Shown: positions 1-7,868 of the stretch, one piece after another
How positions within the stretch are numbered: the first letter of the stretch is position 1
Layout: every line of letters starts with the position of its first letter
IMG/VR virus record: IMGVR_UViG_3300030329_002712
Location: 1 to 29,249 of that record
Length of the DNA stretch: 29,249 nucleotides
Source of the DNA: a virus
Strand: one strand, 5' to 3'
Program-made: the position numbers and the translations under genes
The notes under the pieces: generated by a model
Database searches by the model: none
Seen by the model: only the letters and a program-made list of their open reading frames with translations
Told to the model about the DNA's origin: nothing

Positions 1-2
1 CT

Positions 3-434
3 GGTGTAATTTCTTCAGCCAGTGCAACCCCATCTATAGCCGCAACAACGACGGCATCGGGAACAAGAATTCAAAGTGCTAGCGCCACGGCGGCGGTAGC
101 GGTTACCGAATCTGCGACATCAAATCGAATTCAGCATGTTAGCGGCACTGCCGCTATAGCCATCACGGCAAGTGCGCCGACGATGGTTATGGTTAGCGAT
201 ATTGATGGCGGCACAGTATCAGGATGGATTACTTCAACTGGCACGGCAACTTTAGTCGCTGGGCCTAACGGAACATCGGCACTTACAATGACGGCAACGG
301 CATCAAATGAAAAACTTGGAGAAGCCTGGACCGTCACAGGCGACGGCGGGGAAACATGGTCAACGATCAGCGCGGGCAGTGAAGCGTGGACAACTGTTAG
401 CTCTGGCAGTGAAGTATGGGCATCAGCGGCATGA
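3..434 (+). CDS. Repeat-rich phage structural protein, 5' end missing
   Basis: The frame is open from the left edge, so this is the last 143 residues of a longer protein. It is built of Ala/Thr/Ser-rich beta-type repeats: two units carry the motif RIQ followed by an A/T/S stretch (RIQSASATA and RIQHVSGTA). The C terminus has three short tandem units of about ten residues around G-x-E-x-W (GGETWST, GSEAWTT, GSEVWAS). Such repeats are common in phage tail and neck-associated proteins, but I cannot name a family. Its stop overlaps the next start (ATGA), so it belongs to the same virion operon. An internal ATG exists at 183, but the frame upstream has the same composition, so the gene very probably begins outside the window. 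Confidence 0.75.
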   Translation, partial: GVISSASATPSIAATTTASGTRIQSASATAAVAVTESATSNRIQHVSGTAAIAITASAPTMVMVSDIDGGTVSGWITSTGTATLVAGPNGTSALTMTATASNEKLGEAWTVTGDGGETWSTISAGSEAWTTVSSGSEVWASAA

Positions 435-1897
435 TAAATTTTGGAGAATGGTTACCAGATCAATCCGCTCTAAATTCAAGCGGGGTGACTGAAGCAAAAA
501 ATGTTGTCCCTGCGCTTAAAGGCTACAAGTCATTTAAATCGTTGTCGGCTTTATCGGGCGCGGCGACGGCTAAGATCATCGGCATGTTCGCCGGGAAGGA
601 TGATGACGGCAACGCGGCCTTGTATGCGGGTGATGCGGGCAAGCTTTATCGGATGAGTGCAGCCGATAGCAGCTTAACGGATAAGTCAAAATCAGGCGGT
701 TATAGCACGTCGGGAAATGTTTGGAAGTTTGCACAATTTGGCGAAACGCTAATCGCAACTAATTATAACGACGCACCGCAAACGGTAACTGTCGGCGGGG
801 CGAGTGCGTTTGCTGATTTAGGCGGTTCTCCACCTAAGGCAAAGCATATAGCGGTTGTGCGCGATCAAGTAATGATGGCTAATGTTGATGATGGTGTAGA
901 TGGGGTTAAACCTTACCGGGTATGGTGGAGTGGAATTAATTCAGCCGTATCGTGGACTAGTGGAACTAATCTTAGTGATTATCAAGATGTTGCGGATGTA
1001 GGAGATTGTAACGGTCTAGTCGGCGGCGAACATGCTATAGCTCTATTTGAGAAAGCACTGGTGCGCATAACCTTTGTGGGCGCACCTCTGGTGTATCAAT
1101 TTGATACTCTCAGCAAGCGCGGTTGCGCGGTCCCTGGAAGCGTTGCAGCGGTTGGCTCAAACCTGATTTTCTTTTTATCGGATGATGGATTTTATATGCT
1201 GCGTGGTGATGAGATTACACCCATTGGTGCGCAGAAAATAAATCACTGGTTTTTAGATCGGTTTAAGGCGGCTGATCGTGCAAACGTTGTTTCAGGTATT
1301 GATCCAATAAATCAGAACGTGATTTGGGCGTATCCGAATTTGAGTTCCAGCGACGGTGAGAATAACGAAATCTTAATTTACAATTACCATCTGAATCGGT
1401 GGAGTTACGCCGAACAGGATTGCACGGCTATATCACAACTATTCACGTCGGGTTATACGCTTGAGCAATTAGATAACATTTCTAATAGTATCGATGCTCT
1501 CCCGGCATCACTTGATGATGGTGTTTACATGGGCGGCACGTTCTTTTTTGCTGGGGCCAAAGATAAAAAGGTGCAAAGTTTTACGGGTGATAGTTTGGCG
1601 GCAACAATCGAAACTGGCGAATTTAGCGTTGCGGCAGGGAAGCGAAGTTTAATAAATAATGTGCTTCCTTATGTTGCAACAAAATCGGAACAAGAACCAA
1701 CGATCTCCGCGTCCATAGGATCACGGTCAAGGCAGAACGATCAACCAACGTTTTCATCGTCATCAACAATAACAACTGAAGGATATTGTCCGACGCGGGC
1801 ATCGGGTGCGTTTCACCGGGTACGATTATCGGTGACGGGTGATTTTGACGTTGCGCAGGGCGTTGACGTTGATATTCAACAAGTCGGATTCCGATGA
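431..1897 (+). CDS. P22 gp10-like neck / DNA-stabilisation protein
   Basis: A 488-residue protein starting MINFGEWLPDQ. An in-frame ATG lies 15 bases upstream at 416, but the ATGA overlap with the previous stop favours 431. The layout recalls P22 gp10, the packaged-DNA stabilisation protein (about 470 residues): an N-terminal segment naming a list of values to plot (KNVVPALKGYKSF), then short beta-strand units, a central RVWWSG region, a D-G-F-Y-M-L-R-G element near residue 245, and a C-terminal beta domain ending VDVDIQQVGFR. In P22 this protein plugs the portal-adaptor channel and joins it to the tail needle. Its place before the ejection-protein genes fits. The family assignment comes from remembered features, not a search; a generic beta-propeller tail protein is the alternative. 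Confidence 0.65.
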   Translation: MINFGEWLPDQSALNSSGVTEAKNVVPALKGYKSFKSLSALSGAATAKIIGMFAGKDDDGNAALYAGDAGKLYRMSAADSSLTDKSKSGGYSTSGNVWKFAQFGETLIATNYNDAPQTVTVGGASAFADLGGSPPKAKHIAVVRDQVMMANVDDGVDGVKPYRVWWSGINSAVSWTSGTNLSDYQDVADVGDCNGLVGGEHAIALFEKALVRITFVGAPLVYQFDTLSKRGCAVPGSVAAVGSNLIFFLSDDGFYMLRGDEITPIGAQKINHWFLDRFKAADRANVVSGIDPINQNVIWAYPNLSSSDGENNEILIYNYHLNRWSYAEQDCTAISQLFTSGYTLEQLDNISNSIDALPASLDDGVYMGGTFFFAGAKDKKVQSFTGDSLAATIETGEFSVAAGKRSLINNVLPYVATKSEQEPTISASIGSRSRQNDQPTFSSSSTITTEGYCPTRASGAFHRVRLSVTGDFDVAQGVDVDIQQVGFR

Positions 1898-2211
1898 CAA
1901 CAACAAACTTTAGAGCGTTATCGCCGTTTGCAAATTCACGCGAAACTAGCGAGGTCGTCAACAACATCCTAGCTGGTAAAATGAACGCTACAGGTACGGT
2001 GACCTTGACGAACAGTGCGACGACAACAAGCGTAACCGACTATCGTGTTAGTGGTGATAGCGTAATTTTATTTATGCCAACATCTTCTGATGGAGCATCA
2101 GAATTGGCAGCGGGTACAATGTATGTCAGCGCAAGAACGAAACAGGCGTTTACCATCACCCACGCGAACGCGACGACAACGCGGAGTTTTGCATACGTCG
2201 TCGTTGGCTAA
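1894..2211 (+). CDS. Small virion-associated protein, unknown function
   Basis: 105 residues, beginning MTTTNFRALSPF and overlapping the preceding stop as ATGA. The N-terminal 30 residues look helical (NSRETSEVVNNILAGKMN). The rest is Thr/Ser/Val-rich and strongly beta, ending in AYVVVG. There is no signal peptide or cysteine. Proteins with this short-helix-plus-beta-sandwich look often sit beside neck and fibre genes in podovirus-like genomes, where they are annotated as hypothetical. The tight coupling on both sides makes it a structural or assembly protein by context only. Confidence 0.7.
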   Translation: MTTTNFRALSPFANSRETSEVVNNILAGKMNATGTVTLTNSATTTSVTDYRVSGDSVILFMPTSSDGASELAAGTMYVSARTKQAFTITHANATTTRSFAYVVVG

Positions 2212-2311
2212 TCCAATAGCTAAAAATTTAAGAACACCGAAATTTCGGATGCGCGTCATTCGATCTAGGAAGAAATACGACAGAGCCAAAATGAAGGATT
2301 TGATGGAATGA
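2204..2311 (+). CDS. Tiny basic protein, TTG start
   Basis: 35 residues, read from a TTG inside the end of the previous gene. Sequence features: LANPIAKNLRTPKF, then RMRVIRSRKKYDRAK and an acidic end. About a third is Lys/Arg. Without it there would be an unexplained 96-base gap in an otherwise gapless operon; with it, the stop overlaps the next start (ATGA at 2308). Short Lys/Arg peptides of the form x-N-P-I-A-K-x-L-R-x-P-K-F/Y recur in phage genomes in my recollection. An ATG at 2249 would leave only 20 residues. Function is unknown; nucleic-acid binding is a guess from charge. Confidence 0.55.
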   Translation: MANPIAKNLRTPKFRMRVIRSRKKYDRAKMKDLME

Positions 2312-3177
2312 ATTTTCTAGGCGATTTGTTTGGCAGCAAACCAGAAGTTACGAGCGTTGCCACAACGACAAGCGGCCCGCCCGCGTATGCGGAGCCCTAT
2401 TTAAAAGACGCTTTTAAATGGGCGCAAGACTTATATAAGACGCCGCGTGAATACTACCCAGGTCAAAGCTGGGTTGATTTCTCACCCGCCACGGCGGCGG
2501 CTTTAGATCGGGGCGAGGCGAGAGCAATGGCGGGGAGCCCTTTGGTTAGTGGGGCGCAACATTTTGTGAACACGGCGATGGGCGGCGGGTTTACCAACCC
2601 GGCGACTGAATTGCTCATGCAGAGTGCGCAAGGTGATTTTCTATCGGGCAGTAATCCTTATTTAGCGGCGGCAATGCAACCCGCCATTGACCAAATTCAA
2701 GGTCAATTTTCTCTTGGTGGCCGATTAGGCAGCGGTGCAAATATGAGCGCGATGACAAGCGCGTTGGCTCCTGTGTACGCGCAAAATTATGCGACAGAGC
2801 GTTCTAATCAATTAGCCGCTCAAAATGCTATAGCAAATCTGGGACAACTTGATTTCCAAAATCGGATGAGCGCGGCGGGGATGGCTCCAACGTTGGCAGC
2901 CGAAGATTATACAGACATAGGAAGGTTGATCGGATTCGGAACTGCGCGGGAAGAAAAGACGGCAGAGAAACTGGCCGACGCAATGTCGCGCTGGAACTTT
3001 TTGGAAAATGAAGAAATGGAAAGGCTCAACAATTACCTTGCTGCCGTTAAGGGTGGCACGATGGGTAGTACAACCAGCCAGCCTATTTATAGCGATCCTA
3101 CCTCAAGCGCCATCGGAAATCTGTCAGGGCTTGCCGGGGCGGCGTACTTGGCGAGTAAAGTTTTTGGAGGCCTATGA
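2308..3177 (+). CDS. Probable internal virion / DNA-ejection protein 1
   Basis: 289 residues. The N terminus (MNFLGDLFGSKPEV) is followed by an aromatic-rich segment (YAEPYLKDAFKWAQDLY, PREYYPGQSWVDF). The middle is Ala/Gln/Gly-rich, with the characteristic stretch GGRLGSGANMSAMTSAL near residue 137, then long helices with A-Q-N repeats. The C terminus is hydrophobic and Gly/Ala-rich (LSGLAGAAYLASKVFGGL). This NPYL...GSGAN...NYATER pattern is typical of proteins next to the ejection genes of podoviruses. Three consecutive genes of rising size (289, 377, 712 residues) match the gp7/gp20/gp16 logic of P22, whose products leave the capsid with the DNA and build a trans-envelope channel. Confidence 0.65.
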   Translation: MNFLGDLFGSKPEVTSVATTTSGPPAYAEPYLKDAFKWAQDLYKTPREYYPGQSWVDFSPATAAALDRGEARAMAGSPLVSGAQHFVNTAMGGGFTNPATELLMQSAQGDFLSGSNPYLAAAMQPAIDQIQGQFSLGGRLGSGANMSAMTSALAPVYAQNYATERSNQLAAQNAIANLGQLDFQNRMSAAGMAPTLAAEDYTDIGRLIGFGTAREEKTAEKLADAMSRWNFLENEEMERLNNYLAAVKGGTMGSTTSQPIYSDPTSSAIGNLSGLAGAAYLASKVFGGL

Positions 3178-4310
3178 TGCTTGGTAATTTAAAACCGCTT
3201 TTAGCTTCTGGTGCGATCACTCCCGCTGACCAAAAAGATGCGGCAATTATGGGTTTGCTAAGTTTGGGGGCTCAATACGGTCAACGCGGCCAGCCTCGTT
3301 TAACTCCAGCCGCGCCGCCTATTGATGTCGGGAAAGCGATGGGCGTCTACCAGAATGCTCTGCAAGGCGCAATAAAGCGAGGCCAATTTGCCAAGGCATT
3401 GAAAGCGGAGACTGCTTTGAAAACGGCTCTCGCAAACCCTCAAATGTTGGGCGGGATACCAAAGTCAATGCAACCGTTTATAAGAACTGTCGGTCAACAT
3501 AACCCGGCGGCAGCATTAAGTATGGTTGGCCCGGTCTTGGCGGCTCAAGCTAAAGATCGAACGCCTACCAGTTTGCGGGAAATACAAACGATCTCAAACA
3601 CATTGCAAACACTTTCCCCGACTGATCCAAGGCGTCCCGTGTTAAAAGCAAGGTTAAATAAGATTACAACAAACACGCCGATGTTTATGCATGCGCCTAA
3701 AGATTATTTTGGCGAAATGGGTCTTAAAGTATGGGAAAAGGCAAGTGATGAAGCGGCCACAGCGGCAAGTAAAATGTTCACTCTTAATGAAATGGCATCA
3801 TTATTAAGAACGGGAGTGCCAACAGGTAGTGTTCAGAAAATGGCTCTGCCGTTTAGGAAAATATTAGCTGACTTTGGGGTTGGCGATAAAAACATAGCTG
3901 TGCAAGAGGCCATAACGTCAGTTGGGGATGAGTTGGCACTTGGCAAGCATGGCCCCGGCATGGGGCCGATGACTGATCCTGATTTTAGAATCTATCAGGG
4001 TATTATGCCTGGAATGAAAAACACACCAGCGGGCAACGCTCTAATTATGCAGCGTATAAAGCGTGAATATCTTGGCAAACAAATGTATGCCAAGGTTTTA
4101 AGAGAACAAATTCAGGAGAAGGGCTTCCAAAACGTAGATGCTGGGGATGCTTGGCGGGAAGTAGCGCGACGCCTTGACGCTGATCCTGATATTGGCCCTA
4201 TGATTCCAAAATTTAAAACAGAATCCGACTTTAGGAAAGTTCAAAGCAAGTACGCGGGCATGGTTGTTATGATTGGCAATAATCCGTTGTATGTGAAGCC
4301 AAAACAATGA
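3177..4310 (+). CDS. Probable internal virion / DNA-ejection protein 2
   Basis: 377 residues. Two adjacent ATGs exist (3174, 3177). A strong GGAGG ends at base 3170, and its spacing favours 3177. The protein is mostly alpha-helical and basic, with an N-terminal Leu/Ala/Gly-rich segment (MLGNLKPLLASGAI, IMGLLSLGAQYGQ), a central Gln/Lys helix region, and a Met/Gly-rich loop near residue 255 (GKHGPGMGPMTDPDFRIY). No enzymatic motif is visible. It lies between two probable ejection proteins with overlapping stops and starts, so it is called a virion internal protein by context. A tail-tape or scaffold role is less likely at this length and position. Confidence 0.6.
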   Translation: MLGNLKPLLASGAITPADQKDAAIMGLLSLGAQYGQRGQPRLTPAAPPIDVGKAMGVYQNALQGAIKRGQFAKALKAETALKTALANPQMLGGIPKSMQPFIRTVGQHNPAAALSMVGPVLAAQAKDRTPTSLREIQTISNTLQTLSPTDPRRPVLKARLNKITTNTPMFMHAPKDYFGEMGLKVWEKASDEAATAASKMFTLNEMASLLRTGVPTGSVQKMALPFRKILADFGVGDKNIAVQEAITSVGDELALGKHGPGMGPMTDPDFRIYQGIMPGMKNTPAGNALIMQRIKREYLGKQMYAKVLREQIQEKGFQNVDAGDAWREVARRLDADPDIGPMIPKFKTESDFRKVQSKYAGMVVMIGNNPLYVKPKQ

Positions 4311-6445
4311 GTGAAGATTTAGAGCTAATCCCTGTTGGAAAAGCTCCTTCTAAGTCAACAGGTGCGACAGGGAACCTTGAATTACAGCCGTTAAAATACA
4401 CACCGCCTGAAATAATTGACGCCCCCGCCAATTTGCCTGAGATAACGGCACAAAAAACTGTGCCTTGGTATGATCGGCTTGGTACTGATTTTAAATTAAT
4501 GGCGACTAGTGAGCCGTGGGAAAAAGCGAGAATAATTGCAAGTTCATTTCCTGATCGGGTTGAACTTTTCCAAGATACGAAAACGAAAGAACCGATAATT
4601 TCTTTAGACGGCAAACAATTCGTCGTAAATAAAGAAGGGTTGTCGGCACAAGATTTGAATGATTTTGTTGCTGAGACAGGATCATATCTAATTCCAAGTA
4701 TTCTTTCTGGTGGAGCGGGATTTCTTGCGCGGTTAGGTCTTGGTGCATTGACCTATGGCACGGCTGAAGCTGGGCGTGAATTAGCGACAACGGCGTTTGG
4801 CGGTAAAGCACCACATGAGAGCCCTATTGATGTTCAAGATGTGGGGGCGGTTTCGGCTATTGGTGCAACTACTGAAGCAGTATTGCCGCCTGTATTAAAG
4901 CTTGGTAAGCGCGGGCTCCAAAAAATATGGTCTGGTGTAACACAATCGCAAAGCCCGCAACGACTTCAAGCAATAGTAGCCGCTGCCGCGTCTGGGGATG
5001 AGAATGCTTTACAAAAAGTTTTACAAGCGAATAGGTCAGGTGGCGGGAATATCCCATTAACACGCGGGCAACAAACGGGGAGCCGTGCAGACCTAGAAAC
5101 TGAAGCTATGATGCGCGAAGGCTCTGGATCATATGGCGTACGTGCTACCGATGTAATGCGTGGGTTCGATGAGAATCAAATGGTGGCAATCGAACGTGAG
5201 GCGCAAAAATTACAAGAAAGAGTCGGGCGTGGATCGGGATTTGCACCTGATACTCCTTATAATATTGGAACACAAATTCAAGATGATCTTATTAAGGCAG
5301 AAGCAATAGAGGGTTCTTCTGCCGCTGCCGCAATGACAGCAAAGCGTCAGGCAATTAGAGAAAATCCCGCGTTTATTACAGGCGGCACGTTATTAAAGGG
5401 GATTGAAAGTATATTAGCAATTCCTGGCGAACGTGGTTTACGTACCGAAATGCTTAATATGATGCCTCATGCAAAACAAGTTATGGGGCGATTGCGCCGT
5501 ACACGTAAGAATTTAAAAGAAGGTCGTATGAGCCGTGCCGATTATGCGGTTGTTGATGATTTTCGTCGTTCGCTTCAAACACGGATTAATAGTTTGAAGG
5601 GGCCAGATTCGGGTGAGGAACAAGCTTTATTAATTGAAATGAAATCCCGTCTTGATCTGTCTATTGATGATGCAATCACCAAGGGGCTTATTCACGGCGA
5701 TCCAAACACGCTTGCGATTGTGAAGCAAGGCAACAAAGCATGGGCTGAATACCAAAGAAAGTTTTTCCCACGTCCGAAAGATCGGTTTGGGGCTCCTGAT
5801 CTTGCGGGGAAAAAATTAGGGCAAATATTAGGTGGTGAGTCTCCTGAAAACGTAGTTAGTTTTTTTGTAAATGTTACAAAAGCGGGGCCAAAGAAAGAAA
5901 CTGTTGAGTTATTCAAACGGGTTCAAAATATATTTGGAAAAGATAGTGAGCAAATCGCATTGATAAAAGATGCGGCAATTTATCGAATGTTCACAAACGC
6001 AAATATGAAAGGGAAGGCCGATGTAACCCGCACTGCCATCGTAAAAAATTATTTCGATTTTTTTGAAAAAAATAAATCTCTCGCAAACGTTATGTTTACA
6101 GCGAGAGAGCGTGAGGCAGTAAGAAAATTCGTAGGGCAAGTTGCTAGGACTATCCCTGCCGAAACAAAAATGAACCCGTCTGGATCAGGTCATTTAATAG
6201 CACGGCTATTTCGTGATTTAGGATCAGGCGGTTTACTTGCAAGAATTACCGCAATGGGCAAGGGACTCCCGATTGTGGGTGATGCTGGTGGTGCAGGGTA
6301 CGCTAAAACTCTTGCGTATGCCAATCGCCTTACCAGTGCGCCGCTTGGCGCAACCGTTACAGCGGCAACGGATAAAGACCGTAATAGTTTCGCGCAAGAT
6401 CGGGTCCGTAAAGCTGTAAGCGCGGTTAATTCACTTCTACCTTAA
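4307..6445 (+). CDS. Large internal virion / DNA-ejection protein (gp16-like)
   Basis: 712 residues, ATGA overlap with the previous gene. After a Pro-rich N terminus there is a hydrophobic Gly/Ala/Leu segment at about residues 126-160 (ILSGGAGFLARLGLGALTYG) that could insert in a membrane. A long charged helical region with coiled-coil character follows (residues about 250-470), then a Lys/Phe-rich part, and a second Gly-rich hydrophobic stretch near residues 630-670. Membrane-active helices plus long coiled coils are expected of proteins such as P22 gp16 or T7 gp16 that travel into the cell ahead of the genome. No lytic transglycosylase motif was seen, so it seems to lack a wall-cutting activity. 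Confidence 0.65.
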   Translation: MSEDLELIPVGKAPSKSTGATGNLELQPLKYTPPEIIDAPANLPEITAQKTVPWYDRLGTDFKLMATSEPWEKARIIASSFPDRVELFQDTKTKEPIISLDGKQFVVNKEGLSAQDLNDFVAETGSYLIPSILSGGAGFLARLGLGALTYGTAEAGRELATTAFGGKAPHESPIDVQDVGAVSAIGATTEAVLPPVLKLGKRGLQKIWSGVTQSQSPQRLQAIVAAAASGDENALQKVLQANRSGGGNIPLTRGQQTGSRADLETEAMMREGSGSYGVRATDVMRGFDENQMVAIEREAQKLQERVGRGSGFAPDTPYNIGTQIQDDLIKAEAIEGSSAAAAMTAKRQAIRENPAFITGGTLLKGIESILAIPGERGLRTEMLNMMPHAKQVMGRLRRTRKNLKEGRMSRADYAVVDDFRRSLQTRINSLKGPDSGEEQALLIEMKSRLDLSIDDAITKGLIHGDPNTLAIVKQGNKAWAEYQRKFFPRPKDRFGAPDLAGKKLGQILGGESPENVVSFFVNVTKAGPKKETVELFKRVQNIFGKDSEQIALIKDAAIYRMFTNANMKGKADVTRTAIVKNYFDFFEKNKSLANVMFTAREREAVRKFVGQVARTIPAETKMNPSGSGHLIARLFRDLGSGGLLARITAMGKGLPIVGDAGGAGYAKTLAYANRLTSAPLGATVTAATDKDRNSFAQDRVRKAVSAVNSLLP

Positions 6446-6465
6446 TTTGAAACAAGAGGTAAAAA

Positions 6466-7254
6466 ATGGCTTCTATATACGATTTCAGTACTACGCCAGC
6501 AAGCAATGCCAGTGTAGGTAGCATTAACTGGGCAGAATCGATGGCCCCATCACAGGTAAATGATTCTAGTCGTGCTGAGATGGCAGAGGTTGCAAAGTGG
6601 CGCGACCTTCTGGGTGGCGCTAAAATTTCCAGCGGCACAAATACGATCACCCTAACGTCAGGGCTCTCACTAAGCGCGTATGCGCAAGGTATGATGTTCG
6701 CGTTTGAAGCTGGCGGTACTAACACGGGCGCGGCGACATTAAATGTCGATTCAGTCGGTGCTAAAGACATCAAGAAATTTCACGATGTTGCGCTTGCTAG
6801 TGGCGACATTGAAGCGGCTGGGATTTATCTAGTCGCTTATGAGGCGACGGCTGATAATTTCCAGCTTATTAGTCCCGTCAGCAACGCGCCGGGAGATGCG
6901 TTTCTTTCTGTGGCTCAATTATGGACGGCACAACAACGGCCCCTCACGGCAGCATTGACATATAACGCGACACAAACGTGGGATTGCAGCGCGGCCCAGG
7001 ATGCGACGCTAACGCTCACGGGAAACGTTACAACCTTTTCCGCGCCTACTAATCAAGTCGCCGGGTCGTACTACACGTTACGGCTTAACTTGGGATCGAC
7101 GCCTTATACGGTAAGCGCGTGGAACGCGGTCTTTAAATGGCCCGCTGCAACGGCCCCGACGCTTTCGACGGGAGCAAACGCAATCGATGTATTCGTCTTT
7201 CGATCAGACGGTACGAACATGGAAAACATAGGTCAAAGTCAGGCGGTGGCATGA
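6466..7254 (+). CDS. Tail fibre / collar-type structural protein
   Basis: 262 residues with a clear ribosome site (AAGAGGT) before the ATG. The N terminus carries the recognisable phage-fibre signature S-I-N-W-A-E-x-M-A-P-S-x-V-N-D-S-x-R-A-x-M-A-E (residues 19-42), found at the start of many fibre and collar proteins. The rest is Thr/Ala/Gly-rich beta structure (ISSGTNTITLTSGL, GAATLNVDSVGAKDI, TLTLTGNVTTFSAP), ending in a beta domain with FKWPAATAPTLSTG. It probably trimerises and links the fibre to the virion. It is followed by an ATGATG overlap with the next gene. Confidence 0.75.
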   Translation: MASIYDFSTTPASNASVGSINWAESMAPSQVNDSSRAEMAEVAKWRDLLGGAKISSGTNTITLTSGLSLSAYAQGMMFAFEAGGTNTGAATLNVDSVGAKDIKKFHDVALASGDIEAAGIYLVAYEATADNFQLISPVSNAPGDAFLSVAQLWTAQQRPLTAALTYNATQTWDCSAAQDATLTLTGNVTTFSAPTNQVAGSYYTLRLNLGSTPYTVSAWNAVFKWPAATAPTLSTGANAIDVFVFRSDGTNMENIGQSQAVA

Positions 7255-7865
7255 TGTACGCACTTTTAACTCAAAAAGACGGCAGTTTCGACGTTCCTGT
7301 AAGATGGGAGGGAACTAATGTTCTCGCACCAGAACTGAAAGAATTTACCAACGTCACCTTTTCTAAAGCAGTAGTGAAAAACGGACACTTGCCGCATTTT
7401 GGAATATTCCCTTTGAACGTGATTAACCCGCCAGCCGGGAAAAGAGCTAAAGGCGATCCTGTCGATACCTTCAATGGCACAACTGTATCGAGAGAAGCAG
7501 CGGTTGAAGATGACCCAGGTTATGACGCTTCTGGAGAGCTTACCGATGAGCAAAAAGCGTTTGAAGCAGAGATTCTTAGCGCGACTAAAAGTAGGAAAAT
7601 TGTTGACGTGAAAGCTGAAGCGCAGAAACGTATTTTGGCTATTTTGCCTGATTGGAAACAGCGCAATTTTGCTTTTCTTTACAAACAAGTGAGTGATGGC
7701 ACTGCATCTGATGCACAGAAAGCCGAAATGGATGCAGCCGTAGCACTTTGGGAAAAAATAGACGCGGTGCGTTCCAAATCGGATGAGATCGAAGCTGCTA
7801 TAGCGTCAATGGATAAAGACGCCGTGAATTTGTTTATCATTTCTGATGATGCTAATTGGAGCTAA
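7251..7865 (+). CDS. Fibre-associated phage protein (DVKAEAQKRI domain)
   Basis: 204 residues. The frame is open upstream to 7137, but the start is placed at the ATGATG overlapping the previous stop. The N-terminal half is a small beta domain (MYALLTQKDGSFDVPVRWEG, HFGIFPLNVINPP). The C-terminal half contains VDVKAEAQKRILAILPDWKQRNF followed by a helical region ending in W-E-K-I-D-A-V-R-x-K-S-D-E-I-E. This C-terminal signature recurs in proteins beside fibre genes of many alphaproteobacterial phages, often labelled tail-fibre or hypothetical. Here it sits between two fibre genes, so a fibre component or assembly factor is likely. Confidence 0.65.
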   Translation: MMYALLTQKDGSFDVPVRWEGTNVLAPELKEFTNVTFSKAVVKNGHLPHFGIFPLNVINPPAGKRAKGDPVDTFNGTTVSREAAVEDDPGYDASGELTDEQKAFEAEILSATKSRKIVDVKAEAQKRILAILPDWKQRNFAFLYKQVSDGTASDAQKAEMDAAVALWEKIDAVRSKSDEIEAAIASMDKDAVNLFIISDDANWS

Positions 7866-7868
7866 TTA

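Noticed and set aside
7137-7250. N-terminal extension of the fibre-associated protein
   Set aside because: The extra 38 codons are read out of frame inside the previous gene and are Arg/Cys-rich and unlike the rest; the ATGATG overlap is the natural start.
7266-7688. Long - strand open frame (140 codons)
   Set aside because: Antisense to the fibre-associated gene, which has a better protein signature and tight operon spacing.
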